Shown here: positions 51,877 to 60,621 of the stretch, piece after piece
Layout: each line of letters starts with the position of its first letter
Position numbering within the stretch: the first letter of the stretch is position 1
Origin: Streptomyces sp. NRRL B-24484
GTDB lineage: Bacteria; Actinomycetota; Actinomycetes; Streptomycetales; Streptomycetaceae
Assembly (NCBI RefSeq): GCF_000717715.1
Contig: NZ_JOAI01000010.1
Span: 1-64,000 of the forward strand
Direction of reading: 5' to 3'
DNA length: 64,000 nt
Notes under the pieces: model-generated
The model's database searches: none
What the model was told of the DNA's origin: nothing
The model's input: the letters and a program-made list of their open reading frames with translations, nothing else
Position numbers and translations under genes: made by a program

Positions 51877-51918
51877 CTCTGACCTGCATGTTTGTCAACA
51901 CTCTGACCTGCGGGTTTG
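51877..51918 (+). repeat. direct repeats before the small terminase gene, candidate packaging site
   Basis: CTCTGACCTGCATGTTTG (51877-51894) and CTCTGACCTGCGGGTTTG (51901-51918), 24 bp apart, followed by a run of T and G (51929-51945). Position between HNH and terS is where cos or pac sites are often found. Confidence 0.5.
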
Positions 51919-52006
51919 CCGGGTCCGATTTTTTGGGTGGGGGCCCGGTCGGCCCCGCGCCCAAGTCTTCCGTCTCTCTCCCCGTGAAATCGAGGCGGTG
52001 TGGATC

Positions 52007-52270
52007 ATGAGCAAGGTGGAGCACGCCGCGGCCTCCGGCGACCGCCGGGCGACGCTGGAGGCGATCCGCGACCAGCTCGCCCGCGAGCTCGCCGAGACCG
52101 TCGGCCCGGCCGCCGCTGTGCTGTCCAAGGAGCTGAGAGCGACCCTCGCCGAGCTCGAATCGCTGCCAGGCGGACGGGAGGTGTCTGTCCTTGACGAGCT
52201 CGACGCACGGCGAGCGGCGCGGCGCGCAGAAGCCCAGGGTGGCGACGCTGCCGGACGGAGTGGTCAGTAG
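52007..52270 (+). CDS. terS: terminase small subunit (P27-type)
   Basis: 87 residues. Helical throughout: ATLEAIRDQLARELAETVGP then KELRATLAELESLPGG, the usual layout of short actinophage small terminases that end just inside the large subunit. An in-frame GTG lies nine bases upstream. Recognises phage DNA for packaging. Confidence 0.75.
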   Translation: MSKVEHAAASGDRRATLEAIRDQLARELAETVGPAAAVLSKELRATLAELESLPGGREVSVLDELDARRAARRAEAQGGDAAGRSGQ

Positions 52271-53696
52271 CGCGGGCGAGGAGTTCGCCGACCTCGCCGC
52301 CTCGGCCGGCTTGTTCCTCGACCCCTTCCAGCGGTACATCCTGATGCACGGTCTGGGCGAGCGGGCGGACGGCCGGTGGGCGTCCTTCAAGAACTCCGTC
52401 TGGATCCCGCGGCAGAACGGGAAGGGCGGCGTGGTCGAGGCGCTGGAGCTCGGCTGGCTGTTCCTCACCCGCGAGCGGCTGATCATGCACTCCGCCCACG
52501 AGTACAAGACTGCCGAGGAGGCGTACCGCCGGATCCGCGAGCTGGTGGAGAACACCCCGGACCTCGACCGGCGCGTCCACAAGTACTGGCAGGCCAACGG
52601 CGAGCAGGGCATCGAGCTCCGCAAGTCCGCCGGCGGCGGCCGTCTGAAGTTCATCGCCCGCAGCAGGGGGTCCGGCCGCGGCTTCTCCGGCGACAAGAAC
52701 GTGTTGGACGAGGCGCAGGAGATCACCGCCGCCCAGATGGCCGCCCTGCTGCCCACCATGAGCGCGCGCCCCGACCCGCAGATCTGGTTCTTCGGCACCC
52801 CGCCGGAGACCGCGGACGCCTGGGCGTACGACCTGAAGGCGGACGGTGAGGCCGGCGCCGACCCGCGAATGATGCACCTCGACTGGGGCACGGACCTCGA
52901 CCCCACCGACCCGGAGCACCGCAAGCAGGCGGCCGCCGACGTCGACCTCTGGTACGCCTGCAACCCCGCGCTGGGCGGCCGGATCACCGAGGAGTTCGTC
53001 CGCGGCGAGTCCCTGCCGTCCGGCTTGGGCGATAAGTTCATGATCGAGCGGCTCGGCGCGTGGCTGCCCCGACTGACGGAGGGCAACGGTGTCATCGACC
53101 TGGACCTGTGGGACCAGCTGGCCGACGTCGAGTCGACCCGCACCGGTGACGTCGCGTTCGCCGTCGACGTCACCCCGAGCAGGGACTGGGCGAGCATCGC
53201 GGTCTACGGGCTGCGCGCGGACGGCCTCGGGCACCTGGAGGTCGTCGACCGCAGGCCCGGCACGGACTGGGTGGTGGACCGCTTGGTGCAGCTCGCCGAT
53301 CGCTGGGACCCGGTGGCCATCGGCCTGGACATCAAGGGCCCGGCCGGTTCCCTGGTCGTCCCCCTGGACAAGGTGGGCATCCGCACACCAGAGGATCCCG
53401 AGGCGCCGCGTCGAGGAGACCTCGCGATCCCGACCGCGCAGGACGTCGCCGCCGCGTGCGGCCAGCTGGTCGACGCCATCGCGCAGCAGACGGTCCGCCA
53501 CATCGACCAGCCCGAGGTGACCACCGCCATCCGCGGTGCCAAGACCCGCACGCTCGGCGACTCCTGGGCCTGGGGCCGGCGGATCAGCACGGTCGACATC
53601 TCCCCGCTGGTCGCCCTGACCCATGCCCGCTGGGCGTACGAGGTGCGCGCGCACCTGGTCGCCGACGACTACGACGTACTGAGCTCCGTCCTGTGA
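52191..53696 (+). CDS. terL: terminase large subunit
   Basis: 501 residues from TTG after GGGAGG, overlapping terS by 80 bases. ATPase: Walker A WIPRQNGKGG (71-80), Walker B VLDEAQEI (D173, E174), coupling motif WFFGTPPETAD. Nuclease domain: AFAVDVTPSRDWAS (first metal Asp) and IGLDIKGPAGSL. Drives DNA packaging into the prohead. Confidence 0.93.
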   Translation: MTSSTHGERRGAQKPRVATLPDGVVSSAGEEFADLAASAGLFLDPFQRYILMHGLGERADGRWASFKNSVWIPRQNGKGGVVEALELGWLFLTRERLIMHSAHEYKTAEEAYRRIRELVENTPDLDRRVHKYWQANGEQGIELRKSAGGGRLKFIARSRGSGRGFSGDKNVLDEAQEITAAQMAALLPTMSARPDPQIWFFGTPPETADAWAYDLKADGEAGADPRMMHLDWGTDLDPTDPEHRKQAAADVDLWYACNPALGGRITEEFVRGESLPSGLGDKFMIERLGAWLPRLTEGNGVIDLDLWDQLADVESTRTGDVAFAVDVTPSRDWASIAVYGLRADGLGHLEVVDRRPGTDWVVDRLVQLADRWDPVAIGLDIKGPAGSLVVPLDKVGIRTPEDPEAPRRGDLAIPTAQDVAAACGQLVDAIAQQTVRHIDQPEVTTAIRGAKTRTLGDSWAWGRRISTVDISPLVALTHARWAYEVRAHLVADDYDVLSSVL

Positions 53697-53706
53697 GGAG
53701 GAGACC

Positions 53707-54885
53707 GTGAAGGACACCCGCATGGCCCGCTGGGGCCGGGCGCTCGGTGCCCCGTTCCGCTGGGTCGGCCAGCTCGCCACCCGGGCGATCACCTCGCTGC
53801 CCTGGGCGTCCGGCGGGCCGGCCGCCGGCCAGGTGTCCACCGAGCGCGCGATCTCCCTGATCCCCGTGTTCGCGTGCGTGCGGCTGATCTCCGAGCAGAT
53901 CGCCTCGCTGCCGCTGCAGCTGTACCGCCGCAACGGCGACAGCCGTGAGCCCGTCTCCTACGTCCCGCAGCTGCTGTGGGCGCCGGCCGCCGTCGACAGC
54001 CTCTACGTCTGGCTGCAGAAGTGCATCCTGTCGATGGCCCTGCGCGGCAACGCCTACGGGCTGATCACCCAGCGGGACACGTTCGGCTTCCCTACCGCGA
54101 TCGAGTGGCTCAGCCCCGACGAGGTGTACGTCGACGAGACCGTGCCGACCCGGCCCGTCTACTACTGGCGCGGCCGCGAGGTGCGCACGCGCGACATCGT
54201 CCACATTCCGTGGGTGGTGCTGCCCGGCCGGGTCGTCGGCCTGTCCCCGGTGCAGGTGTTCGCCCGCACCATCGGCGTCGGCCTGCAGACCACCGACTAC
54301 GGCCTGTCCTGGTTCACCAACGGCGGCACGCCGCCGTCCGTCCTGAAGAACGCCTCGAAGACCATCACTCCGGAGGAGAGCGAGGCGATCAGCGATCGCG
54401 TCTCGGCGCGGATCCGCTCCCGCAAGCCGCTCGTGATCGGCTCCGACTGGGACTTCACCGCGCTGTCCGTCAGCCCGGAAGAGAGCCAGTTCATCGAGAC
54501 GATGCGGCTCAACGCCAGCCAGATCGCCGCGATCTGGGGTGTCCCGCCGACCATGGCCGGCGGCGACTCGGGCGGCTCGATGACGTACGCCAACATCGAG
54601 CAGGAGGCCAACAACCTGATCACGCTCACGCTCCGCCCGTGGCTGGTCCGGCTGGAGGGCGCCCTGTCCGCGCTGATGCCCGGCGCCGAGTCCGTCCGGT
54701 TCAACGTCGACGCGATGATCCGCACCTCGATCCTCGACCGGTACAACGCGCACGGCATGGCCCTGGACCAGGGCTGGCGGAACCGCGACGAGGTCCGCGC
54801 GATCGAGAACCTCTCTCCGCTGCCGGACAGTGCGCTCGGCAACCACTACGGCCCGCTGCCCGCGGCCGTCTCCAACGCGGCCTAG
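53707..54885 (+). CDS. portal protein (HK97 family)
   Basis: 392 residues, GTG after GAGGAG. Family phrases: ERAISLIPVFACVRLISEQI, ASLPLQLYRRNGDS, WLSPDEVYVDE, IWGVPPTMAGGDSGGSMTYA and IEQEANNLITLTLRPWLVRL. Forms the dodecameric channel at the capsid vertex. Confidence 0.93.
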   Translation: MKDTRMARWGRALGAPFRWVGQLATRAITSLPWASGGPAAGQVSTERAISLIPVFACVRLISEQIASLPLQLYRRNGDSREPVSYVPQLLWAPAAVDSLYVWLQKCILSMALRGNAYGLITQRDTFGFPTAIEWLSPDEVYVDETVPTRPVYYWRGREVRTRDIVHIPWVVLPGRVVGLSPVQVFARTIGVGLQTTDYGLSWFTNGGTPPSVLKNASKTITPEESEAISDRVSARIRSRKPLVIGSDWDFTALSVSPEESQFIETMRLNASQIAAIWGVPPTMAGGDSGGSMTYANIEQEANNLITLTLRPWLVRLEGALSALMPGAESVRFNVDAMIRTSILDRYNAHGMALDQGWRNRDEVRAIENLSPLPDSALGNHYGPLPAAVSNAA

Positions 54886-54894
54886 GAGGGCCTG

Positions 54895-55575
54895 ATGAGT
54901 ACGGCAGAGCGCCGCACGGCGCGCGGCCTGGTCGAGGTCCGCGCGGACGGCGGCCAGACGATGACCATCGGCGGGTACGCCGCCAAGTTCAACCGCCTGT
55001 CCCGCAACCTGGGAGGGTTCGTTGAGCGGGTCGACCCGGGGTTCTTCGCCAAGTCGGAGGGCGACGGCTGGCCCGAGGCGATGGCCCGCTACAACCACGA
55101 CGACGACTTCCTCCTCGGCACGGTCGCCGGCGGAACGCTGCGGCTCACCGTGGACGGCACCGGCCTGGACTACGAGGCCGCCCTGCCATCGTCCCGCGCC
55201 GACGTGTACGAGCTCGTCCAGCGCGGCGACGTCACCCGCTCCTCGTTCGCGTTCTTCACCTTCGAGGACGACTGGTCGATGACCGACCAGGACTTCCCGC
55301 TGCGGACCCTGCTGTCCGGCCAGCTGGTCGACGTCGCCCCCGTCAACTCCCCCGCGTACCTCGACACCGACACCGGCCTGCGCTCCCTCGCGGAGCGGGC
55401 CGGCGCCGAACTTGCCGAGGTCCGGGCGGCCGCCGAGGCCGGCGAGCTCCGCCGGTTCCTCGGCCCCAAGCCACCGACCGTCATCGACACCGGCCGCAGC
55501 GGGCAGGGCGAAACCCACCCGCTCGTGGCCATCCGGCAGCGGCGCGCCGAGCTCCTCAAGCGCCGCACCCCCTGA
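54895..55575 (+). CDS. prohead maturation protease (HK97 family)
   Basis: 226 residues. Catalytic His68 in YNHDDDFLLG and Ser116/117 in VTRSSFAFFTF. Other family text: IGGYAAKFNRLS, FVERVDPGFF and VAPVNSPAYLDTD. Cleaves the delta-domain of the capsid protein during maturation. Nine bases after the portal stop. Confidence 0.92.
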   Translation: MSTAERRTARGLVEVRADGGQTMTIGGYAAKFNRLSRNLGGFVERVDPGFFAKSEGDGWPEAMARYNHDDDFLLGTVAGGTLRLTVDGTGLDYEAALPSSRADVYELVQRGDVTRSSFAFFTFEDDWSMTDQDFPLRTLLSGQLVDVAPVNSPAYLDTDTGLRSLAERAGAELAEVRAAAEAGELRRFLGPKPPTVIDTGRSGQGETHPLVAIRQRRAELLKRRTP

Positions 55576-55663
55576 GGCAGGGCGACCCCCACCTCGACAC
55601 ACCCAGCCCACAGCGTGCCCCGGCCCGACGCCGAGGGCGCCACCGTCATGCCCAGGAGGCACC

Positions 55664-56905
55664 GTGCCCGACTTCATCGCCCGGCTGCAGGAGCGCCGAG
55701 CCAACATCTGGGAGCAGGCCAAGGCCCTGCTCGACGCGGCCGAGGCCGAGAGCCGCGACCTCACCGCCGAGGAGGAGCAGTCCTACCAGCGGATGAACGC
55801 GGACCTCGACGCCATCGACGGCCGCGTGCAGGACATGCGCGCCGCCGAGCAGCGCGCCGCGGACGCCGAGGCCGCCTTCGCCGAGCTCCTCGCCAAGCCC
55901 GCCGAGCGCCGCAACCCGGCCGGCGGCGACGCCCCGGGCGGCGAGGCGGAGGCCGTCCGCAAGTGGCTCACCGGCCAGTCCGGCCGGTCCTTCGAGATCC
56001 GCCCCGACGGCCCGATGCCGCTCGACCAGCGCACCCTGTCCAAGCTCTCCGCGGGCGCCGGCGCCAACACCGTCCCGATCTCCTTCTACCGCCAGCTCGT
56101 GGAGCACATGATCGAGGTCTCCGGCGTCCTCGCCGCGGGCCCGACCGTGCTCACCACCAGCACCGGCGAGCAGATCCAGGTCCCCAAGACCACCGCGCAC
56201 TCCGCCTCGGCGAGCATCGTCGCGGAGGCCGGCACTCTCAACGCCAACGAGCCGACGTTCGGCCAGGTCGCCCTCGACTCCTACAAGTACGGGTTCCTGC
56301 TGCAGGTCAGCCACGAGCTGGCGAACGACACCGCGGTGGACCTGCTCGGCTACCTCGCCCGGCAGGCCGGCCGCGCACTCGGCAACGGGTTCGGTGTCCA
56401 CCTGGTCACCGGCGACGGCTCCAGCAAGCCGAACGGCGTGCTGACCGCCGCGAGCCTCGGCAAGACCGGATCCACCGGCGTGGTCGGCGCCCCCGGCGGC
56501 GACGACCTGATCGACCTCTTCTACTCGGTCATCGGCCCGTACCGGAACAGCTCGTCCTGCAGCTGGCTGATGCGGGACGCCACCGTGGCCGCGGTGCGCA
56601 AGCTGAAGGACACCACCGGCCAGTACCTGTGGGTCCCCGGCCTGGCCGGCTCGCCCGACACCATCCTCGACAAGCCGCTGCGGACCGACCCGAACATGCC
56701 CGCCGTGGCGACCACCGCCAAGAGCATTCTCTTCGGCGACTTCTCCACGTACTTCGTCCGGCAGGTCGAGTCCATCCGGTTCGAGCGCTCGGACGACTAC
56801 GCGTTCAACACCGACCTGATCACCTACCGCGCGATCCTGCGCGGCGACGGCGACCAGGTCGACACCACCGGCTCCATCAAGTACTTCGCCGGCGCGGCGA
56901 CCTGA
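55664..56905 (+). CDS. major capsid protein (HK97 fold)
   Basis: 413 residues from GTG after CAGGAGG. The first about 100 residues form a coiled-coil delta/scaffold domain (ALLDAAEAESRDLTAEEEQS, NADLDAIDGRVQDM). The HK97 core follows: SISFYRQL-like PISFYRQLVEH, VPKTTAHSASASIVAEAGTL, TFGQVALDSYKYGFLLQVSH. Cleavage probably lies near residues 90-110 by the protease upstream. Confidence 0.93.
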   Translation: MPDFIARLQERRANIWEQAKALLDAAEAESRDLTAEEEQSYQRMNADLDAIDGRVQDMRAAEQRAADAEAAFAELLAKPAERRNPAGGDAPGGEAEAVRKWLTGQSGRSFEIRPDGPMPLDQRTLSKLSAGAGANTVPISFYRQLVEHMIEVSGVLAAGPTVLTTSTGEQIQVPKTTAHSASASIVAEAGTLNANEPTFGQVALDSYKYGFLLQVSHELANDTAVDLLGYLARQAGRALGNGFGVHLVTGDGSSKPNGVLTAASLGKTGSTGVVGAPGGDDLIDLFYSVIGPYRNSSSCSWLMRDATVAAVRKLKDTTGQYLWVPGLAGSPDTILDKPLRTDPNMPAVATTAKSILFGDFSTYFVRQVESIRFERSDDYAFNTDLITYRAILRGDGDQVDTTGSIKYFAGAAT

Positions 56906-56913
56906 CCCGCCCT

Positions 56914-56943
56914 GCGGCGCCCCGGGCCGTCCCGGGGCGCCGC
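56914..56943 (+). terminator. terminator after the capsid gene
   Basis: 13-bp perfect inverted repeat (56914-56926 with 56931-56943), loop CCGT. It would lower transcription of the downstream genes relative to capsid. Confidence 0.75.
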
Positions 56944-56979
56944 CCCCTTCCCCCGCCACCACGCACACCAGGAGGACCC

Positions 56980-57336
56980 GTGCGCGTCCGCATGCTCGCC
57001 AGCATCTCCGGCACCCGCGACGGCCAGCCCTGGCCGCCCCGCGGCCACACCATCGACCTGCCCGACGACGAGGCCGCCCAGCACATCGCCCAGCGCACCG
57101 CCGAACCGGCCGACGACGAGGACGGCCAGGACCAGGAGCCCGAGGGCTCCGTCGGCTCCGGCCCGGACGGCGGCACCGAAAAGAACGACGAGGACCAGGG
57201 CGACGGTGATGGCGCCCCCGAGGCCGACACCGCCGAGGGGCCCCCGGCGGAAGCCGCCGAGGAGGAGCCGAAGCGCGGCCGCGGCCGCCCGCGCCTGCCC
57301 CGCGACGGCGAGGGCAACATCGTCCGCGAGGGCTGA
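56980..57336 (+). CDS. acidic head-region protein with AT-hook-like tail
   Basis: 118 residues from GTG after CAGGAGG. Residues 1-35 look folded (RMLASISGTRDGQPWPPRGH); the middle is disordered Asp/Glu/Gly-rich; the end is KRGRGRPRLPRDGEG, an AT-hook-like GRGRPR. Possibly a capsid accessory protein; not recognised. Confidence 0.6.
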   Translation: MRVRMLASISGTRDGQPWPPRGHTIDLPDDEAAQHIAQRTAEPADDEDGQDQEPEGSVGSGPDGGTEKNDEDQGDGDGAPEADTAEGPPAEAAEEEPKRGRGRPRLPRDGEGNIVREG

Positions 57337-57339
57337 CCG

Positions 57340-57939
57340 GTGGCCGACACGGAGTACGTCACCCTCGCCGACCTCCGGGACGCCCTGAAGGTCCCGGACG
57401 ACGACACCGAGCGGGACAACCTGCTGGGCAAGGCGCTCCGGTCGGCCTGCCGCAGCATCGACCGCGCGACCGGCCGCCGGTTCTACCTCGACGACACGGC
57501 CACCGCGCGCACCTACCGCCCCGACGGCCGCACCGTCATGACCGACTCCGGCGAGAAGCTGATCATCGACGACATCGGCGACACCGCCGGCCTGCTCGTG
57601 GAGACCGGCTCCGGCGGCTCCTGGTCCACCGTCACCGGCTGGGAGACCGCCCCGGACAACGCCCTCGTCCGCGGCCGGCCCGTCGAGGCCCTGCTCCTGC
57701 CCGCCGGGTCGTGGGGGTGCGGCACCGCCCGCGTGCGGGTCACCGCCCGGTGGGGCTGGCCCGCCGTCCCGGACGACATCGCCCAGGCCGCCCTCACCCA
57801 GGCCATGCGGCTCTACCGCCGCAAGGACAGCCCGGAGGGGGTCACCGGCAGCGCGGAGTGGGGCGTCGTCCGGCTCAGCCGGCGCGACCCGGACGTGTGG
57901 GCGCTGCTCGAACACTTCATCCTGCCCGGCTTCGGATAA
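57340..57939 (+). CDS. head-tail connector protein (gp6/gp15-like)
   Basis: 199 residues from GTG. Start VTLADLRDALKVPDDDTERD then LGKALRSACRSIDRATGRRF, the usual helical signature of connector adaptors, and a C-terminal helix IAQAALTQAMRLYRRKDSPE. Joins portal and tail. Confidence 0.8.
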   Translation: MADTEYVTLADLRDALKVPDDDTERDNLLGKALRSACRSIDRATGRRFYLDDTATARTYRPDGRTVMTDSGEKLIIDDIGDTAGLLVETGSGGSWSTVTGWETAPDNALVRGRPVEALLLPAGSWGCGTARVRVTARWGWPAVPDDIAQAALTQAMRLYRRKDSPEGVTGSAEWGVVRLSRRDPDVWALLEHFILPGFG

Positions 57940-57949
57940 GGAGGCACCG

Positions 57950-58399
57950 TTGCAGATCGCCGACGTCCGCGCCGCCATCGCGGCGGCCGCCGCCACCGTC
58001 GCCCTGCCCCCGAAGGCAGGCCGGCTCGTGGCCACGGGCTACGTCCCCGACTCGGTCACCGAGCCCGCGTTCTTCATCGCGGACGTCGAGGTCGAGTACG
58101 ACAAGACGATGGGGCGCGGCCTGGACGCCCTGCAGCTGACCTGTCGCGTCCTGGTCGGACGTCAGGACGACCAGCGTGCCCAGGCCGTCCTCGACGCCAT
58201 GCTCTCCGGCGCCGGGCCCGCCTCGCTGAAGGCCGCGATCGAGGCCGCCCGCGGCGCCCCCGGCGAGGCCGCGCTGGGCGGTCTCGCGCACGACCTCCAC
58301 ATCGAGCGCGTCCAGGCCTACCGCTGGTACGAGCACCAGGGCACCGAGTACGTCGGCGCCGAGATCGTCATCCGCGTGATCGGACGGGGGGACTCCTGA
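57950..58399 (+). CDS. head-tail joining/tail terminator-like protein
   Basis: 149 residues from TTG, supported by AGGAGG eight bases before. MQIADVRAAIAAAAATVALP, then VEVEYDKTMGRGLDALQLTC and GTEYVGAEIVIRVIG, like the short beta-proteins that close the tail tube in actinophages. Its stop abuts the next ATG (TGATGA). Confidence 0.65.
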   Translation: MQIADVRAAIAAAAATVALPPKAGRLVATGYVPDSVTEPAFFIADVEVEYDKTMGRGLDALQLTCRVLVGRQDDQRAQAVLDAMLSGAGPASLKAAIEAARGAPGEAALGGLAHDLHIERVQAYRWYEHQGTEYVGAEIVIRVIGRGDS

Positions 58400-59136
58400 T
58401 GACCGCCATCATCCTCACCAACGTGAGGCTGTTCACCGCCGGCGCCGACCTCACCGGCTCCTCCAACAAGGTCGAGCTGCAGTCCGAGGTCGAAGAGAAG
58501 GACGGCACCACGTTCGGCTCCGGCGGCTGGAAGGCCCCGAAGGGCGGGCTGGCGTCCAGCTCGATCCAGGGAGAGGGCCTGTGGGAGGCCGGCGACCCCG
58601 GCCTCATCGATGACGTCGCGTGGGCGACGCTCGGCGGCGTCGGCCCGTGGACCGTCTGCCCGGACACCGCGGCCCTCGGCTCCCTCGCCTACTTCACACA
58701 GATGCTCCGCTGCGACTACAGCCTCCTCGGCGAGGTCGGCGAGCTCGCCCCGTGGTCGTCCAAGGGATCCGGCGCCTGGCCGCTCGCCCGCGGCCAGATC
58801 GCCCACCCCCCGGGAACCGCCCGGTCCTCGTCCGGCACCGGCACCGCGCAGCAGCTCGGCGCCCTCACCGCCGGCCGCCGCCTGTACGCCAACCTCCACG
58901 TGCTCTCGGTGGCCGGCACCGCCGCCCCCACCATCACCGCCCGCGTGGAGAGCGACGACAACGCCGGCTTCACCAGCGCCACGACCCGGCTCACCTTCAA
59001 CGCCGCGACCGCCCAGGGCGGCCAGGCTCTGCGCACCGACGGCTCTGCCATCACGGACGACTGGTGGCGGATCGCCTGGAGCATCACCGGCACCGGCCCA
59101 TCGTTCACGTTCGCCGCCGCGCTCGGCATCATCTGA
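58399..59136 (+). CDS. tail-tube-like protein 1
   Basis: 245 residues. VELQSEVEEKDGTTFGSGGW matches the start of the next protein (AVEVEEKDVTTYSSLGW), so both derive from the same tail-tube fold. This copy has a longer C-terminal jelly-roll-like part (LTAGRRLYANLHVLSVAGTA). It may decorate the tail or form the tube jointly. Confidence 0.7.
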   Translation: MTAIILTNVRLFTAGADLTGSSNKVELQSEVEEKDGTTFGSGGWKAPKGGLASSSIQGEGLWEAGDPGLIDDVAWATLGGVGPWTVCPDTAALGSLAYFTQMLRCDYSLLGEVGELAPWSSKGSGAWPLARGQIAHPPGTARSSSGTGTAQQLGALTAGRRLYANLHVLSVAGTAAPTITARVESDDNAGFTSATTRLTFNAATAQGGQALRTDGSAITDDWWRIAWSITGTGPSFTFAAALGII

Positions 59137-59148
59137 GGAGGCATCACC

Positions 59149-59559
59149 GTGCCCACCATGGTTCTCACCAGCGAATACCTGTCGATCAGCGGCAACGACC
59201 TCTCCGCCTTCACACGCAAGTGCGAGGTGGCGGTGGAGGTGGAAGAGAAGGACGTCACCACCTACAGCAGCCTTGGCTGGAAGGTCGTGATCGGCGGCCT
59301 GAAGAGCGGGTCGCTCGCGATCGAGTGGATCACCGACTTCGCCGCCGGCCAGCTCGACGCGATCATGTGGCCCCTGTTCGGCACCGTCGTGCCGTTCGAG
59401 GTGAGGCCGACCCAGGCGGTCGTCGGCACCTCGAACCCGAAGTGGACGGGGAGCTGCCTGGTGAAGGAGCTCGCCCCGATCAGCGGCAGCATCGGCGACG
59501 AGGCCACCCAGGGCGTCACCTTCCCCACCTCCGGCGCCGTCACCCGCGCGACCAGCTGA
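59149..59559 (+). CDS. major tail (tube) protein
   Basis: 136 residues from GTG after GAGGAGG. TSEYLSISGNDLSAFTRKCE and VEEKDVTTYSSLGWKVVIGG are the phrases of the short actinophage major tail proteins. Compact size fits tube subunits. The stop overlaps the next start (TGATG). Confidence 0.78.
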   Translation: MPTMVLTSEYLSISGNDLSAFTRKCEVAVEVEEKDVTTYSSLGWKVVIGGLKSGSLAIEWITDFAAGQLDAIMWPLFGTVVPFEVRPTQAVVGTSNPKWTGSCLVKELAPISGSIGDEATQGVTFPTSGAVTRATS

Positions 59560-60056
59560 TGGCGACCGACCCGCCGGTGGAAGTCAGCGTCGACACCGAG
59601 GGCCTGGACGCCCTGGTGCGCGCCCTTCGCGCCGAGGAGGACGGCAAGGAGCTCCGCAAGGAACTCGCCCGCAACATGAGGGACGCGCTGAAGCCCGCGG
59701 TGGCTGACGCCAAGGCGGCCGTCATGGCCGTCACGGCGAACTCCACCGCGTCCCCCGCGCTGCGGGCCGGCGTCGCCCGCAAGATCAGGCCCGAGGTGAA
59801 GCTGGGCGGGAAGTGGTCCGGCGCCCGGGTCAAGGCGAAGAAGACCCCCAACATCCGCGGCTTCGCGAACGCGGCCAAGAGGCTCCAGCAAGCCGCGGGC
59901 TGGCGGACCCAGTCCTGGGGACGCGGCTGGCGGGTGCAGCACGGCAAGGTCGACTGGTTCGACCGCGCGATGCAGCCCGTTGCCCCGCAGGCCCGCCGGG
60001 CCGTCCTGGACGCCATGGAATCGATGGCCCGCCGCATCCGCTCGCGGGCCGGTTAA
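59559..60056 (+). CDS. HK97 gp10-like tail completion protein
   Basis: 165 residues. EVSVDTEGLDALVRALRAEE and ELARNMRDALKPAVADAKAA, then an Arg/Lys-rich stretch (GARVKAKKTPNIRGFANAAK) and a C-terminal helix AVLDAMESMARRIRSRAG. This layout matches gp10-type neck/tail completion proteins, although they normally precede the tube gene. Confidence 0.65.
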   Translation: MATDPPVEVSVDTEGLDALVRALRAEEDGKELRKELARNMRDALKPAVADAKAAVMAVTANSTASPALRAGVARKIRPEVKLGGKWSGARVKAKKTPNIRGFANAAKRLQQAAGWRTQSWGRGWRVQHGKVDWFDRAMQPVAPQARRAVLDAMESMARRIRSRAG

Positions 60057-60066
60057 GGAGACGTGC

Positions 60067-60531
60067 GTGTACCTGACGTACAAGCCGGAGGGCTCCGAGG
60101 AGCCCCGCCGCTGGAAGTACGAGCCGAAGAAGCTCATGAGCGCGGAGCGCGAAGCGATCGAGAAGCGCACCGACCGGAACTACGCCCAGTTCGTCGGCGA
60201 CGTCCAGCAGGGCTCCAGCATCTGCCGCCGCGCGCTGCTCTGGGTGATGCTCAAGCGCGAGCACCCCGCGCTCCGCTTCGACGACGTGGACTTCGCGTGG
60301 GACGAGCTGGATTTCGAGTACTCGAAGGCCGAGCTGCAGGAGTTCCGCCGCGACGCCTCCGAGCAGGCCCCGAGCGGCCAGCGGGACGCGATCCTCGCCC
60401 AGCTCGACAAGGAGATCGCCGAGGCGTTCGAGGAGGACGAGGGAAAAGCCCCGCAGCCGAGCGCCGCTTCCGGCGCCTCGGCGACGCGTCGCACCTCCTC
60501 GGCGTCCGCCCGTGGGAGTGGCAGCGCCTGA
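60067..60531 (+). CDS. tail assembly chaperone, upstream frame (G-like)
   Basis: 154 residues from GTG after TAAGGAG. LTYKPEGSEEPRRWKYEPKK and FVGDVQQGSSICRRALLWVM; DVDFAWDELDFEYSKAELQE is common in siphovirus chaperones. Ends in a disordered Ser/Ala tail that is replaced on frameshifting at 60441-60447. Confidence 0.75.
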   Translation: MYLTYKPEGSEEPRRWKYEPKKLMSAEREAIEKRTDRNYAQFVGDVQQGSSICRRALLWVMLKREHPALRFDDVDFAWDELDFEYSKAELQEFRRDASEQAPSGQRDAILAQLDKEIAEAFEEDEGKAPQPSAASGASATRRTSSASARGSGSA

Positions 60532-60617
60532 CGGTCGAGGAGGAGGAGTACCTCCTCGCCTGGCTCGACTCGTACGAGGAGCAGACCACCAAGGCCGCCG
60601 CCAGAACGAGGAGGTGA
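60067..60617 (+). CDS. tail assembly chaperone, -1 frameshift product (G-T-like)
   Basis: Ribosomes that slip -1 at G GGA AAA (60441-60447) leave the upstream frame and read AERRFRRLGDASHLLGVRPW, then EWQRLTVEEEEYLLAWLDSY, to TGA 60617, giving 183 residues. The downstream frame lacks its own start and lies just before the tape measure gene, exactly as in lambda G/GT and most long-tailed phages. The longer form binds the tape measure protein. Confidence 0.75.
60441..60447 (+). other. programmed -1 frameshift site GGGAAAA
   Basis: Heptamer in the X XXY YYZ phase: codons GAG-GGA-AAA, re-pairing as GGG-AAA after slipping. Sited 85 bases before the upstream frame's stop, where the -1 frame is open and protein-like. 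Confidence 0.8.
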
Positions 60618-60621
60618 GACC

